This document shows positions 10,067 through 17,700 of a stretch of 63,358 bases of DNA, one piece after another (the first letter of the stretch is position 1; each line of letters begins with the position of its first letter). The DNA is taken from positions 1-63,358 of IMG/VR virus record IMGVR_UViG_3300030109_004835; one strand, written 5' to 3'. The DNA is from a virus. Under the pieces are notes generated by a model, which had not been told where the DNA came from, searched no databases, and saw only the letters and a list, made by a program, of their open reading frames with translations. Position numbers and translations under genes: made by a program.

Positions 10067-10360
10067 TTACCAAAGGTGTTTGCAAGCCCAGTAACGGGCA
10101 GTGGTTTTATCTTTTGCAGTAGCGCAGTTGTGCCTCGCTCTAAAATTAGCTCGACGTTTAGGATCTTTATGTTTTCTAAAATCGCTGTAATCGCGGTGCC
10201 CGTATGAGACTTTCTTAATTTTGTCCCCTTGCTTCCCCAGCACTACGAATTTTTTCTTCGAGCCTTTCGGGGCTCGCTTAGGCTTATTGAAGCCAGCATA
10301 GGTCTCCCCCATATACTGTATTCTACCTGAAGGTAGGCGCTTAAATCTTTTGGCAGCCAC
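10067..10360 (-). CDS. Small basic conserved phage protein, 97 aa
   Basis: Strongly basic, with a central HKDPKRRANFRARH segment and a conserved-looking tail RYWACKHLW. Similar HKDP-x-R-x4-ARH blocks occur in small uncharacterised proteins of phages and large DNA viruses; the family number is not certain to me. It starts at a GTG placed 7 nt after the -10 hexamer of a good promoter, and is the first gene of the minus operon that leads into the giant virion protein. A DNA-binding or minor virion role would fit its charge; this is inference. Confidence 0.75.
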   Translation of the reverse strand: MAAKRFKRLPSGRIQYMGETYAGFNKPKRAPKGSKKKFVVLGKQGDKIKKVSYGHRDYSDFRKHKDPKRRANFRARHNCATAKDKTTARYWACKHLW

Positions 10361-10367
10361 AAGCTAT

Positions 10368-10396
10368 AAATTACCTTTTTACCTTAAAAATGTCAA
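10368..10396 (-). promoter_or_regulatory. Sigma70-type late promoter, leaderless architecture
   Basis: On the minus strand a perfect TTGACA (10396-10391) is followed after 17 bp by TAATTT (10373-10368). The GTG start of the 97-aa gene begins 7 nt further on, where transcription would be expected to start. The 87-bp palindromic element lies 21 bp upstream of the -35. Confidence 0.65.
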
Positions 10397-10417
10397 TTGT
10401 AGCGAAAACGCAGACCT

Positions 10418-10504
10418 GAACTCAAAAACTCCTCTCCTAAAACACATGGTACTGATGATAAGATCATTGGTACCAAGGGTATTTGAGGAAAACTTTTTGA
10501 GTTC
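10418..10504. promoter_or_regulatory. 87-bp palindromic upstream element, copy A
   Basis: The outer arms GAACTCAAAAA and TTTTTGAGTTC are inverted repeats at the two ends. An inner inverted repeat pairs TGGTAC with GTACCA around TGAT-gataag-ATCA. The element aligns without gaps to 48945-49030 at about 65 of 87 positions, and conservation is concentrated at the ends and centre. It separates the terminase stop (10507) from the promoter of the 97-aa gene. Likely roles are an activator or repressor site for late transcription, or a terminator for the terminase transcript. Confidence 0.75.
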
Positions 10505-10506
10505 GG

Positions 10507-12294
10507 TCATGAGATCAGACCTGTTTCGGAGTTCTCCAAAGCTGCCCCCAACGACTGGATTGTAACCCGTTTCCTGAACCCCGTACCCTGATCCTCTTTC
10601 GGTGGATCGACTGCCACGAGACCTAGACGCTGGCGAGCACAGTCGAGAGCAAGGAATGCGGCGTCGGCCAAGTCGGGGCTCCTACCAAACCGTGCCTTGA
10701 AGTCTGGCTTGGATTCAATTTTCACTTTCAAGGATCCAGTTTTAATCATGTCGTAGTTCCTAGCACACATCTCTTGGGCGAGGTCAGAGCCAATGCCGTA
10801 GATCTGTTTAGTTCTCATAAGTTCCTTACCCACAAACCATAACTCAGATACACGGTTCGTGTAGAGTTCTTCACCAGTGAGCTGGCTATTCATAGATACC
10901 CGTTTATCAGAAGCCCTACCCCCAAAAGTAACACGCATAAAATTAGGTGACCATTCTCCTGCCAAGACATCACAGAAAGGAGCCCCCGCTCCAGTGGAGT
11001 CAACCGCTACATTCTCTGGGCTGACCCCCTTTCTTTTACAGTGATCCACTATCTGCTGCACAATCTGGTAAGTTCGCGGGACTGCCTTGTTAGTAGCATC
11101 GTCATTGAGGTGGATTGAATCGGTAAACTGACAAACATATTGCCCATTTCTAGCGTAGCCTACCTCAGCGATAGATAAGATCGTCCGGTCACCGCCATTT
11201 GTGAATGCAGGGTCAACACCCGCGACTACTGTAGGTTTGCCCTCCCATTCGACCTTACCCATTGAGCCACATTTAGTTAGCTCAGATTCTGAATAAATCC
11301 CTGTCGTTTCGTCAGAGTCAAAAAAGACCGCCCTGATCATCCTCATATACCCCCGCGATTCCGGCCCCAACAGAATCCTGTCTTCTTCTAGTTTTTCCGC
11401 AGTCGGGAGCCAAGGATACTTTGTTTCCCCCAATAAAACGTTTGGGCTCCGCTCTCCGTCTAGTCTTATATACTTACCGCCCCACTTGGTGTCCCATTCG
11501 TCTGCCGTCTGTATGTCCACCGACTCCCAACCCTCTTTAGGCTCCGACCACACACCAAAAGCGTCGAACCGTGAGTTCGGGTTAGCCATTCCAATCATCT
11601 GGAAATGGGGGTTTTTTGACAGGTTAGTTAATCCCGCCTGAAGAATTGCTTCGGAAAGCTCCGAAAGCTCATCCCCAATCAAAATAACTCGTTTCTGTTT
11701 AATACCAATGAACTTACCTACCGCTTCGCGGGTCTTGCTTTTCTCAGCCGCAATCAAAGACAGGCCCGCTCTCTCGATAAGATTATCTTTTTCATCTATA
11801 TACGCAGCGTTTCCAATTGAATCCCGAATCTTGATTGGTGCCCCGTCAATCACTGACAAGAGCGATATCACTGAACCCCAAATCCTTTTTCGTGCCTCAC
11901 GCAACGTGGTTGAAGTCATGAGGATCAGGGTATCTCTGGGCTGAGACAACCAATTAACTATACCCCACGCCGCCATAGTGTGAGATTTTCCCGACGAAGC
12001 TGACCCGCCCACTGACAAATATTTATTGTGTATCGCTGAACGAATCATCTGTTCTGCCCAAGGGTGACGAATCATCATGGGTTCAGGTAAGTCGTCGTGA
12101 TTCCACAGCTCGTCACATATTCTCCAGAAATAGTACTCGCGTGCTAGAGCACGGGGGTGGTGCGCGAACCCATAAAGCAATGCCGTCAATAAACTGGTCG
12201 GAGGTATTAACAAACCCCCTACGTCCATCTTTTTTGTTTTCGGGTCGATGCGCGGCTCTATAACGCGCTTGCGTTTGGTTGGGTCGGACGGCAT
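10507..12294 (-). CDS. terL: Terminase large subunit
   Basis: Packages DNA into the prohead as an ATP-driven motor and cuts concatemers. In the 595-aa product from ATG 12294, the Walker A is GGSASSGKS (about 96-104), the Walker B is VILIGDE (203-209), and the RNase H-fold nuclease carries Asp361 (GVDPAF), Asp432 (VDSTG) and Asp541/Asp544 (DLADAAFLA). A longer frame up to 12366 would cross the divergent gene's start and adds no motif. It is transcribed away from the replication genes, with only 33 bp between the two starts. The ATPase and nuclease motifs make the call firm; the exact start is less sure. Confidence 0.95.
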   Translation of the reverse strand: MPSDPTKRKRVIEPRIDPKTKKMDVGGLLIPPTSLLTALLYGFAHHPRALAREYYFWRICDELWNHDDLPEPMMIRHPWAEQMIRSAIHNKYLSVGGSASSGKSHTMAAWGIVNWLSQPRDTLILMTSTTLREARKRIWGSVISLLSVIDGAPIKIRDSIGNAAYIDEKDNLIERAGLSLIAAEKSKTREAVGKFIGIKQKRVILIGDELSELSEAILQAGLTNLSKNPHFQMIGMANPNSRFDAFGVWSEPKEGWESVDIQTADEWDTKWGGKYIRLDGERSPNVLLGETKYPWLPTAEKLEEDRILLGPESRGYMRMIRAVFFDSDETTGIYSESELTKCGSMGKVEWEGKPTVVAGVDPAFTNGGDRTILSIAEVGYARNGQYVCQFTDSIHLNDDATNKAVPRTYQIVQQIVDHCKRKGVSPENVAVDSTGAGAPFCDVLAGEWSPNFMRVTFGGRASDKRVSMNSQLTGEELYTNRVSELWFVGKELMRTKQIYGIGSDLAQEMCARNYDMIKTGSLKVKIESKPDFKARFGRSPDLADAAFLALDCARQRLGLVAVDPPKEDQGTGFRKRVTIQSLGAALENSETGLIS

Positions 12295-12327
12295 GATGGA
12301 ACTAGACACTAATCTACTTATTTTAGG

Positions 12328-12930
12328 ATGGGGGACAAGAACGAAGGCAACACCGAAATAGTGCAAAGAGCTTTAGAGATGAACGCACAGGGTATGACCA
12401 ACGCCGCTATCGGCAGACATCTTGGTGTCCATCAGGGTACTGTGAGGAGGTGGTTCCGAAAATTAGGGCTGCCCCCTAAAAAAGCGGGGTTCACGTTACC
12501 TACCGTCACGCCCGACAAAGACGAGCTTAAAGAGAAACTGGAAGTAAATCTTTCAGACATGACTCAGCAAGCAGCTACTGAAGCCCGCCTAGCTGCTTCA
12601 GAAAAAGAAGATCAAGTGCTCGCAGAAATAGCGGAGTCCCAAAACTCACCTTCTGACAAGTATCAACATTACGTTGCCGCTGCTGGGATCAAGTTACTTA
12701 GGGACAGTATGAGCATGGTGCGGGGGCCGAGGACTATCCGAGAGATGTCAGAGCTGGATCAGCTTATTAGAAGGAACCTTGGCCTAAACGCCAAAACAGG
12801 TGGAGGGGGCGGGCGAATGCAAATAGATATTTCAATTTTAAATAATTCTACAGACAAGAATGGGAGCAAACGGGTATCCGATAAACCCATTATAGACGTA
12901 GAAGAAACTAAGAAAGATGAGCTGGAGTGA
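12328..12930 (+). CDS. HTH protein, candidate terminase small subunit, 200 aa
   Basis: The N-terminal 55 residues form a helix-turn-helix of the resolvase/HTH_23 type, with AAIGRHLGVHQGTVRRWFRK as the turn and recognition helix. A long Ala/Glu-rich helical region follows, and the C-terminus is acidic. A DNA-recognition domain followed by an oligomerising helix is the usual plan of small terminases, and the gene is divergently adjacent to terL. It also heads the plus-strand replication operon, so a transcriptional regulator is the main alternative. The next gene overlaps it by 14 nt. Confidence 0.65.
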   Translation: MGDKNEGNTEIVQRALEMNAQGMTNAAIGRHLGVHQGTVRRWFRKLGLPPKKAGFTLPTVTPDKDELKEKLEVNLSDMTQQAATEARLAASEKEDQVLAEIAESQNSPSDKYQHYVAAAGIKLLRDSMSMVRGPRTIREMSELDQLIRRNLGLNAKTGGGGGRMQIDISILNNSTDKNGSKRVSDKPIIDVEETKKDELE

Positions 12931-13189
12931 TAGGTTTTCTTTAGAGTTCAACGGCCCCGAAGATTTAGAAGGCCAATACAACATAGGTATCCTTGACGAG
13001 ATAGTAGAGGCATACATGGGCGTAATAAGCCACCCCAACGGCCCGCCTATAGCTTGCTATAGCCATGAACTATCCGCGCACATTTTATCTAAAAAGTGGC
13101 GCATCACTAAAAAGTCAGCGTCTAATGTGATTGACTATATCGCTCAAAACGCTAGTGGTGATACGTCACCTGCGTTCTTAAAAACCTGA
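12917..13189 (+). CDS. Hypothetical protein, 90 aa
   Basis: No recognised family. It is a slightly acidic globular protein whose middle reads as a helix-rich domain (HELSAHILSKKW, then KKSASNVIDYIAQ), loosely like a winged-helix segment but too short to assign. It overlaps the end of the HTH gene by 14 nt and is followed at once by the next small gene, so it belongs to the replication operon. Tight packing and typical composition support expression. Confidence 0.65.
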   Translation: MSWSDRFSLEFNGPEDLEGQYNIGILDEIVEAYMGVISHPNGPPIACYSHELSAHILSKKWRITKKSASNVIDYIAQNASGDTSPAFLKT

Positions 13190-13195
13190 TGTCTG

Positions 13196-13429
13196 ATGTT
13201 TCAGAACCGCTATGTAGTGGAGAACCCTTCTGTTCTCCGCAGAGAGAACTTGTTTGAAAACAAGTTTGTTTACCGCGTTACCCTTGCTAAGGGCATATAT
13301 TGCCGTGTAATACCTTCTACGTGGAAAGAAATCTGCTACCTAAGACTTCTGGAAAAAGGCGTGACTTATGAAGTCCCTAGTGAAGGGAACGGCCTTTTTA
13401 TTACATTTAAAGCAATGCCTAAAAAATGA
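13196..13429 (+). CDS. Hypothetical protein, 77 aa
   Basis: No recognised family. It is a small, mixed-charge protein that looks beta-rich, with alternating segments such as KFVYRVTLAKGIYCRVI and LFITFKAM. It starts 7 nt after the previous stop and overlaps the next start codon by 4 nt (ATGA), which supports translational coupling. An alternative ATG at 13189 is in another frame and is not used. Confidence 0.6.
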   Translation: MFQNRYVVENPSVLRRENLFENKFVYRVTLAKGIYCRVIPSTWKEICYLRLLEKGVTYEVPSEGNGLFITFKAMPKK

Positions 13430-13758
13430 ATACCAAAGACTTACTTGCGATACATGAAGAAACCTGCACCGCAGCGCAGGACATTATGCGCCGCAAGAAC
13501 TCTGACTACACTGGAGGATCCAAAGCCACAGATGCGCTGGCTAACTTCAAAGCCTCTTTAGCCCTCAACCTGCACCCTGTAACCGGACTCCTGCTCCGTG
13601 TTCAGGACAAGATAATGAGGATACGGTCATTCGTGGCCGATGGAGAACTTCGCGTGATGAACGAATCTGTAGAGGATGCGTGTGATGACATTGTAAATTA
13701 CGCTATTCTGTGCAAAGCTCTGTTGCGGGAAGAAGCAGAAAACAAAAATAAAGAGTAA
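13426..13758 (+). CDS. DUF1599 / nucleotide-modification-associated domain 1 protein
   Basis: The 110-aa product carries the family pattern: MRRKNSDYTGG near the start, an ANF motif, then GLLLRVQDKIMRI and the acidic ESVEDACDDIVNYAIL helix. DUF1599 (Nmad1) proteins are small all-helical, MazG-like proteins found in phages and linked to nucleotide metabolism or base modification; their exact reaction is not established here. The acidic residues in the DACDD helix would be the metal ligands if it is MazG-like. It overlaps its neighbours by 4 nt and 1 nt. No recognisable hydroxymethylase or kinase for modified bases is seen nearby. Confidence 0.75.
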   Translation: MNTKDLLAIHEETCTAAQDIMRRKNSDYTGGSKATDALANFKASLALNLHPVTGLLLRVQDKIMRIRSFVADGELRVMNESVEDACDDIVNYAILCKALLREEAENKNKE

Positions 13759-13976
13759 TGGAAGCCACGATCAAAGAAGCAAGAAAAACGGTGTGCGCTA
13801 GTGAATGCAAGGTATTAGCTAAATGGTTACAAGCGCGAGCGAAGCTAATCGAAGAAGGCCTTACCGATGACGAAAACACTTTAGCGGTACTTGGCCGTTA
13901 TGTTGGCCGAATCAAAGCTGACGTAGACAAAGCGGGCTGGGTAGCAGAAGTAAAAGAGCTAGAGCACCCCGAATGA
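13758..13976 (+). CDS. Hypothetical protein, 72 aa
   Basis: No recognised family. It is a single short helical protein (CKVLAKWLQARAKLIEEG, then a second amphipathic helix). The start codon overlaps the previous stop by one base and the end overlaps the RuvC-like start by 4 nt, so it is translationally coupled in the operon. It may be an accessory to the DUF1599 protein or the resolvase; this is inferred from position only. Confidence 0.6.
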   Translation: MEATIKEARKTVCASECKVLAKWLQARAKLIEEGLTDDENTLAVLGRYVGRIKADVDKAGWVAEVKELEHPE

Positions 13977-14467
13977 TAGTAGGTGTAGACAACGGGCTCG
14001 ATGGAGGACTATGCGCTATAGCGCAATTTAGTGGGGAGATTATTGATAAGATATCTATGCCCTGCCAGCAACGCAGCAAGAAAAGAGAAATAGACATATG
14101 TAAAATCCATCAGTGGCTCAGTGACCTGAACACTCCGTTTGTCATGGCTATTGAAGAACCACTGGCCCATGCAAAAAGTTCCCAAGCAGTCCGCTCAATG
14201 GCTATCTCATTCGGGAAGCTGCTGGGCATGGCTGAGTGTAAAGGATACGAGGTTGCAAGAATCAGTGTCCACAAATGGCAAAGGGATGTTCTGGGTTTTA
14301 TACCCAAGGGGATGACTAAAATAGCTGCCTTGAATACAGCCGAACGACTCGCCCCCGAGGAGAACTGGTTAAAGAACAAAAGATGCCGCACTCCCCACGA
14401 CGGTATGATCGACGCCTTCCTAATTGCCCATTACTACCGGCAAAGGAAAATTGTTGACAACAGCTAA
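13973..14467 (+). CDS. RuvC-like Holliday junction resolvase
   Basis: The 164-aa product has the RNase H-like fold signature of RuvC: the first acidic residue in VGVDNGLDGG (Asp6), the second in MAIEEP (Glu61/62) and the C-terminal HDGMIDAFLIAHYYR carrying the last two acidic positions. The length is close to bacterial RuvC. It would resolve branched replication and recombination intermediates before packaging, together with the nearby exonuclease and helicase. It ends just upstream of the candidate structured RNA, whose promoter lies inside its last codons. Confidence 0.85.
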   Translation: MIVGVDNGLDGGLCAIAQFSGEIIDKISMPCQQRSKKREIDICKIHQWLSDLNTPFVMAIEEPLAHAKSSQAVRSMAISFGKLLGMAECKGYEVARISVHKWQRDVLGFIPKGMTKIAALNTAERLAPEENWLKNKRCRTPHDGMIDAFLIAHYYRQRKIVDNS

Positions 14468-14481
14468 GACTTTTGTATTTT
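14454..14481 (+). promoter_or_regulatory. Sigma70-type promoter for candidate ncRNA
   Basis: TTGACA (14454-14459) and TATTTT (14476-14481) are separated by 16 bp. Transcription would start near 14488-14491, exactly where a long base-paired region begins. The -35 lies within the end of the resolvase gene. Confidence 0.6.
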
Positions 14482-14490
14482 TAACCCGTC

Positions 14491-14594
14491 AGTGTGTATT
14501 GGACTTGCGCTGGCGGTGATCCAAGACGTTTCAGAGAGACTGGGCGCCCACCATAGTTCTCCTCGTAGCGAAAACACCGCCAGCGCGATACACT
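14491..14594 (+). ncRNA. Candidate structured small RNA, about 104 nt
   Basis: The ends pair: 14494-14499 GTGTAT with 14588-14593 ATACAC, then a perfect 12-bp helix 14507-14518 (GCGCTGGCGGTG) with 14575-14586. Inside is a further helix, 14534-14541 with 14555-14561 (one bulged G), closing a loop that contains the palindrome TGGGCGCCCA. Large unpaired strands flank that inner helix. No coding frame is seen in the 186-nt gap. The layout of closing stem, open bubble and inner hairpin recalls 6S RNA, but it is much shorter than usual 6S RNAs and no homology is claimed. A replication-origin structure is another possibility. Confidence 0.5.
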
Positions 14595-14618
14595 CTAAGA
14601 AAAAAATTGAATTAAGTC

Positions 14619-14632
14619 TGGGCTTTTAGCCC
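14619..14632 (+). other. Small hairpin before the 86-aa gene
   Basis: GGGCT and AGCCC pair around a short T/A loop, 22 nt upstream of the ATG at 14654. It may influence translation of the next gene or the 3' end of the preceding RNA; no function is shown. Confidence 0.35.
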
Positions 14633-14653
14633 TCGTGTGTTAAGGCCCTATGC

Positions 14654-14914
14654 ATGCCAAAACACCACACACCGAAAAGCGTGGCTCAATTCTTTGAAGC
14701 TCACGACATACCTTTCTCAGACAAACCGTCTTTCTGGCGCAAAGCAATCAGCCCCGCGCTAGAGATGGGCTTCAAGATTGGGGAGTCTCGAAATGACGAT
14801 ATGGTTGTCATCACCCCACAGAGACACCGCAAATTATACAGAGGATTCGGGAAGTCTCAGTACAAGATGGGTATAGCCCTAGCACACGCGATGTTCAGCA
14901 ATCGCATCCACTGA
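14654..14914 (+). CDS. Hypothetical basic protein, 86 aa
   Basis: No recognised family. The protein is basic, with the pattern HDIPFSDKPSFWRKAISPALEMGF followed by a short beta-like middle and an ALAHAMF helix, suggesting a small DNA- or nucleotide-binding fold. Its stop overlaps the ATG of the SF2 helicase by one base, so the two are probably translated together and it may be a helicase accessory. TAAGG 13 nt upstream is the only hint of a ribosome binding site. Confidence 0.6.
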   Translation: MPKHHTPKSVAQFFEAHDIPFSDKPSFWRKAISPALEMGFKIGESRNDDMVVITPQRHRKLYRGFGKSQYKMGIALAHAMFSNRIH

Positions 14915-16206
14915 TGAAAACGTTATTCCCGAAACAACAGGTGATCCACGACCTCTTTGTAGGTCAGCAAAAGCAGGGCAACAATACATGTGACACCTCT
15001 GACACCGGAGTAGGTAAAACGGTAGCCGCTTGCCAAATGGCAAAGACGCTTGGGCGACCTGTAGCGGTTATATGCCCTAAAGCTGTTGTGCCGTCGTGGG
15101 AAAGAGAGATGGCTGAGACAGGGCTCACCCCTGTTTTTGTCCTTAACTTTGAAAAGCTACGCACAGGGAGAACCCCCTACATGAAAAAAGCAGGGAAGAA
15201 AATTATGAGATGGGACTTGCCCGAAGACACCCTTGTATTGGTAGACGAAATACATAAGTGCAAAGGGCCTTACACCCAAAATGCCCAACTTGTTATCTCT
15301 CTTATACAGCAGGGATTTTCAGTACACGGGATGTCGGCAACAGCCGCAGAGGATCCTACCGAGATGAGGGGGCTTGGTTACATGCTGGGGCTGCATTCTC
15401 TTAATAAAACAGAGAACGGACTTAGAAGCTGGTACTCATGGATGCTCAGTAACGGGTGCGCTCAGAACGAGTGGGGTAAATGGGAGCTTATCAAAAGGTC
15501 TGTGCTGCCCCAAATACGAGACCAGATGTACAACAAGAACGTAGCCAAGCTAACAGCAGCAGATTTCCCAGACTCATTTAAAAACAACCGCGTTATCATT
15601 GAGACTATTGAGTTCAGTAACTCTTCTAAGATCAGGTCTGCTTACAAGAAAGCGGGGGTTACTCCTGAGATTGTACAACAGTATATTGAGAACGGGACGG
15701 TTGAAGACAGTGAGCATGTACTAGTAAATATCCTCCGCGCCCGCCAACTGGCAGAATCATTCAAGATCCCTGACCTTGTTGAGATGACTGATGATCTGGT
15801 AGCAGAAGGCAAGAGCGTTGTGCTATTCGTAAACTTCTCTGACACAGTTCAGACCCTGTGCCAGAACCTAAACTGCGATAGAGTCGAAGGAGGGCAATCC
15901 GCAGAAGATCGGCAGAATGCTATCGACCGTTTCCAAAACGACGAGAAGCATATATTGGTCGTCAACATTGCGGCGGGCGGCACAGGCATCTCCCTGCATG
16001 ACACAAAAGGTAACCGCCAAAGAGTGTCGTTGATATGCCCTTCTTTTTCCGCTAAGAACCATCTCCAAACTCTGGGGCGCATCCATCGTAATGGGGCCAA
16101 GAGTGACGCTATTCAAAAGATTCTTGTAGCTAACAAAAGCGTCGAAGAAGCTGTGATGAAAGCAGTAGGAAAACGGCTAAGAAACCTCAACATTCTCCAC
16201 TCATGA
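14914..16206 (+). CDS. SF2 DNA helicase (SNF2/DEAD-like)
   Basis: A 430-aa ATP-dependent helicase or translocase for the replication and recombination cluster. The motifs appear in order: TGVGKT (Walker A, 31-36), VICPKAVVPSW (motif Ia), VDEIH (Walker B, 110-114), SATA (motif III, 141-144), then the C-terminal RecA lobe with NIAAGGTGI (motif V) and QTLGRIHRNG (motif VI arginine fingers). Both RecA-like lobes are complete. It is coupled to the 86-aa gene upstream by a one-base overlap and to the 120-aa gene downstream by ATGA. Phage helicases of this sort often work with a nuclease; a PD-(D/E)XK enzyme lies two genes on. Confidence 0.9.
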   Translation: MKTLFPKQQVIHDLFVGQQKQGNNTCDTSDTGVGKTVAACQMAKTLGRPVAVICPKAVVPSWEREMAETGLTPVFVLNFEKLRTGRTPYMKKAGKKIMRWDLPEDTLVLVDEIHKCKGPYTQNAQLVISLIQQGFSVHGMSATAAEDPTEMRGLGYMLGLHSLNKTENGLRSWYSWMLSNGCAQNEWGKWELIKRSVLPQIRDQMYNKNVAKLTAADFPDSFKNNRVIIETIEFSNSSKIRSAYKKAGVTPEIVQQYIENGTVEDSEHVLVNILRARQLAESFKIPDLVEMTDDLVAEGKSVVLFVNFSDTVQTLCQNLNCDRVEGGQSAEDRQNAIDRFQNDEKHILVVNIAAGGTGISLHDTKGNRQRVSLICPSFSAKNHLQTLGRIHRNGAKSDAIQKILVANKSVEEAVMKAVGKRLRNLNILHS

Positions 16207-16565
16207 ACCAAACCAAACAAACACAAAAAATGCAAATAGACCTAAACACCAAAGAAATGCAGCAAGCCGTTTATAACGCAATAACCCACACGATAAGTGG
16301 GGCTATCAGCGACCTGTTCGATCCAGAAAACGTCAACGGAAACTGCTATATGCCGCAGCTTATTCGTCAGGCAATAATAGACGGCATAGACAAAGCCCTA
16401 TGCACTGGACCGGATACTCGTAATGCCATAGAGATGGGCATGAAGCGAGGTGTCGAAGAAGCAATGCGGAACACCCCTCCAATAGAAGACATCATGGACA
16501 AGCTGTCCGACATCGATGCTGATGCATTTGAGGAACGATTAAAAGAAATGCACAGTGCAGAATAA
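16203..16565 (+). CDS. Hypothetical acidic protein, 120 aa
   Basis: No recognised family. It is all-helical and acidic, with two amphipathic helical regions (MQQAVYNAITHTISGAISDLF and the MKRGVEEAMRNT to DAFEERLKEM segment). The ATGA overlap with the helicase and the 11-nt overlap with the exonuclease gene place it between two enzymes that act on DNA ends, so an adaptor role is plausible but unproven. Confidence 0.65.
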   Translation: MNQTKQTQKMQIDLNTKEMQQAVYNAITHTISGAISDLFDPENVNGNCYMPQLIRQAIIDGIDKALCTGPDTRNAIEMGMKRGVEEAMRNTPPIEDIMDKLSDIDADAFEERLKEMHSAE

Positions 16566-17676
16566 ACCAGACCATGGTTCCAGAGGACACGCTGAGTTCT
16601 CCCCTTCTTCCCTGAAGTACGTCGCCTCATGTGCGGGGTACGAGGGGAAGGATGGGACCAGTGCAGCCGCTGAGATGGGCACACGCATCCACGAAGCGCT
16701 AGAAGTGCGGGACCCGTCTGCGCTCCATAATGAAAAGGAAACAAGTATCTATGACCAGATTGTAGAAATGGAAGCTGACTTCATGGGCAATTTTTCGTCC
16801 GTGAAGGAAGAACACAACGAAATCCAAGTCGATGTTGGGTTGGAGGGCACGGGGACATGGGGTACCTGCGACAGGTTTCTCATTCTTGAGTCCGGTACGG
16901 AGGCAGTGATGGCAGACTACAAAACGGGCATTAGCATTATCGACCCTCCTGAACATAACTGGCAGGCTAAGGCTTATACCGTAGGTGCTTTTCAAAAATA
17001 CAAAGACATAGAAAAAATTGTTTTTGTGTTTTACGTACCACAACATAACGACTCTTTACACCATACGTTCAGCCGCGATGATGTGGCCGGTCTTATTCAG
17101 GAGTTAAGCGATGTGATCAAAAAGGGCGAGGAAGTTCGCCCTAAGTGGGCCAAAGGAGATATAGACCTTAAGGACTGCACCCCGACCCAGTACTGCCGGT
17201 TCTGCAAACACGAGGACGCTTGCCCTGCATTGGGTGGGCTGGTCATCGACGTAGCAAAGAAGCTCGACTCCACGATCCCTGATGTAGATCTGGAGAACAT
17301 TGATGACCCTGCGCGTTTGTCGGAACTCTTCAACATCGCTAAGATCGTGGAGAACTGGGCTGCTCGTATCAAAGAGCGCACAATCGAAGCGGCGAAGGAT
17401 GGCGTAGAACTCGACGGTTTGAAGCTGCGCTCAATGGGGCGCACCAGAAAGATCATGGACAATGAGACCTTTGCTACCATAGCAGAAGAGCATGGTCTGG
17501 AAGCTAGAGACCTATTGGAAGCCGCTAATTTACCTCTCGCAAAGATTGCAAAACTCGTTGGCGCTCAAGCGGAAAAGGGTGGGCGGCGAGAAAAAGAGTT
17601 GAATTTTATTGACGCCTGTGAAGAAGCGGGCATTATCCGCGCCTCAGACGAACGATTTACTATCGCGAGTCGATAA
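16555..17676 (+). CDS. PD-(D/E)XK exonuclease with Fe-S cysteines (DUF2800/RecB-Cas4 type)
   Basis: The 373-aa product contains the nuclease core MADYKTG (Asp121, Lys123) and the trailing NWQAKAY motif (Gln137/Tyr141) typical of RecB-family enzymes. Cys26 near the N-terminus and Cys214, Cys217 and Cys223 near residue 220 match the 1+3 cysteine pattern that holds a 4Fe-4S cluster in AddB/Cas4-like nucleases; Cys208 is an extra one. Phage DUF2800 proteins of this kind are thought to be recombination exonucleases and commonly sit next to a single-strand-binding protein, as here. The C-terminal third is helical. The call is confident for fold, less so for polarity and cluster content. Confidence 0.85.
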   Translation: MQNKPDHGSRGHAEFSPSSLKYVASCAGYEGKDGTSAAAEMGTRIHEALEVRDPSALHNEKETSIYDQIVEMEADFMGNFSSVKEEHNEIQVDVGLEGTGTWGTCDRFLILESGTEAVMADYKTGISIIDPPEHNWQAKAYTVGAFQKYKDIEKIVFVFYVPQHNDSLHHTFSRDDVAGLIQELSDVIKKGEEVRPKWAKGDIDLKDCTPTQYCRFCKHEDACPALGGLVIDVAKKLDSTIPDVDLENIDDPARLSELFNIAKIVENWAARIKERTIEAAKDGVELDGLKLRSMGRTRKIMDNETFATIAEEHGLEARDLLEAANLPLAKIAKLVGAQAEKGGRREKELNFIDACEEAGIIRASDERFTIASR

Positions 17677-17700
17677 TACAGAAACAAGAAACACGAAACA

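Noticed and set aside
14491-14594. Hammerhead ribozyme or tmRNA for the structured RNA
   Set aside because: A CGAAA is present but the CUGAUGA core is not; no tRNA-like ends. Only a general structured RNA is claimed.
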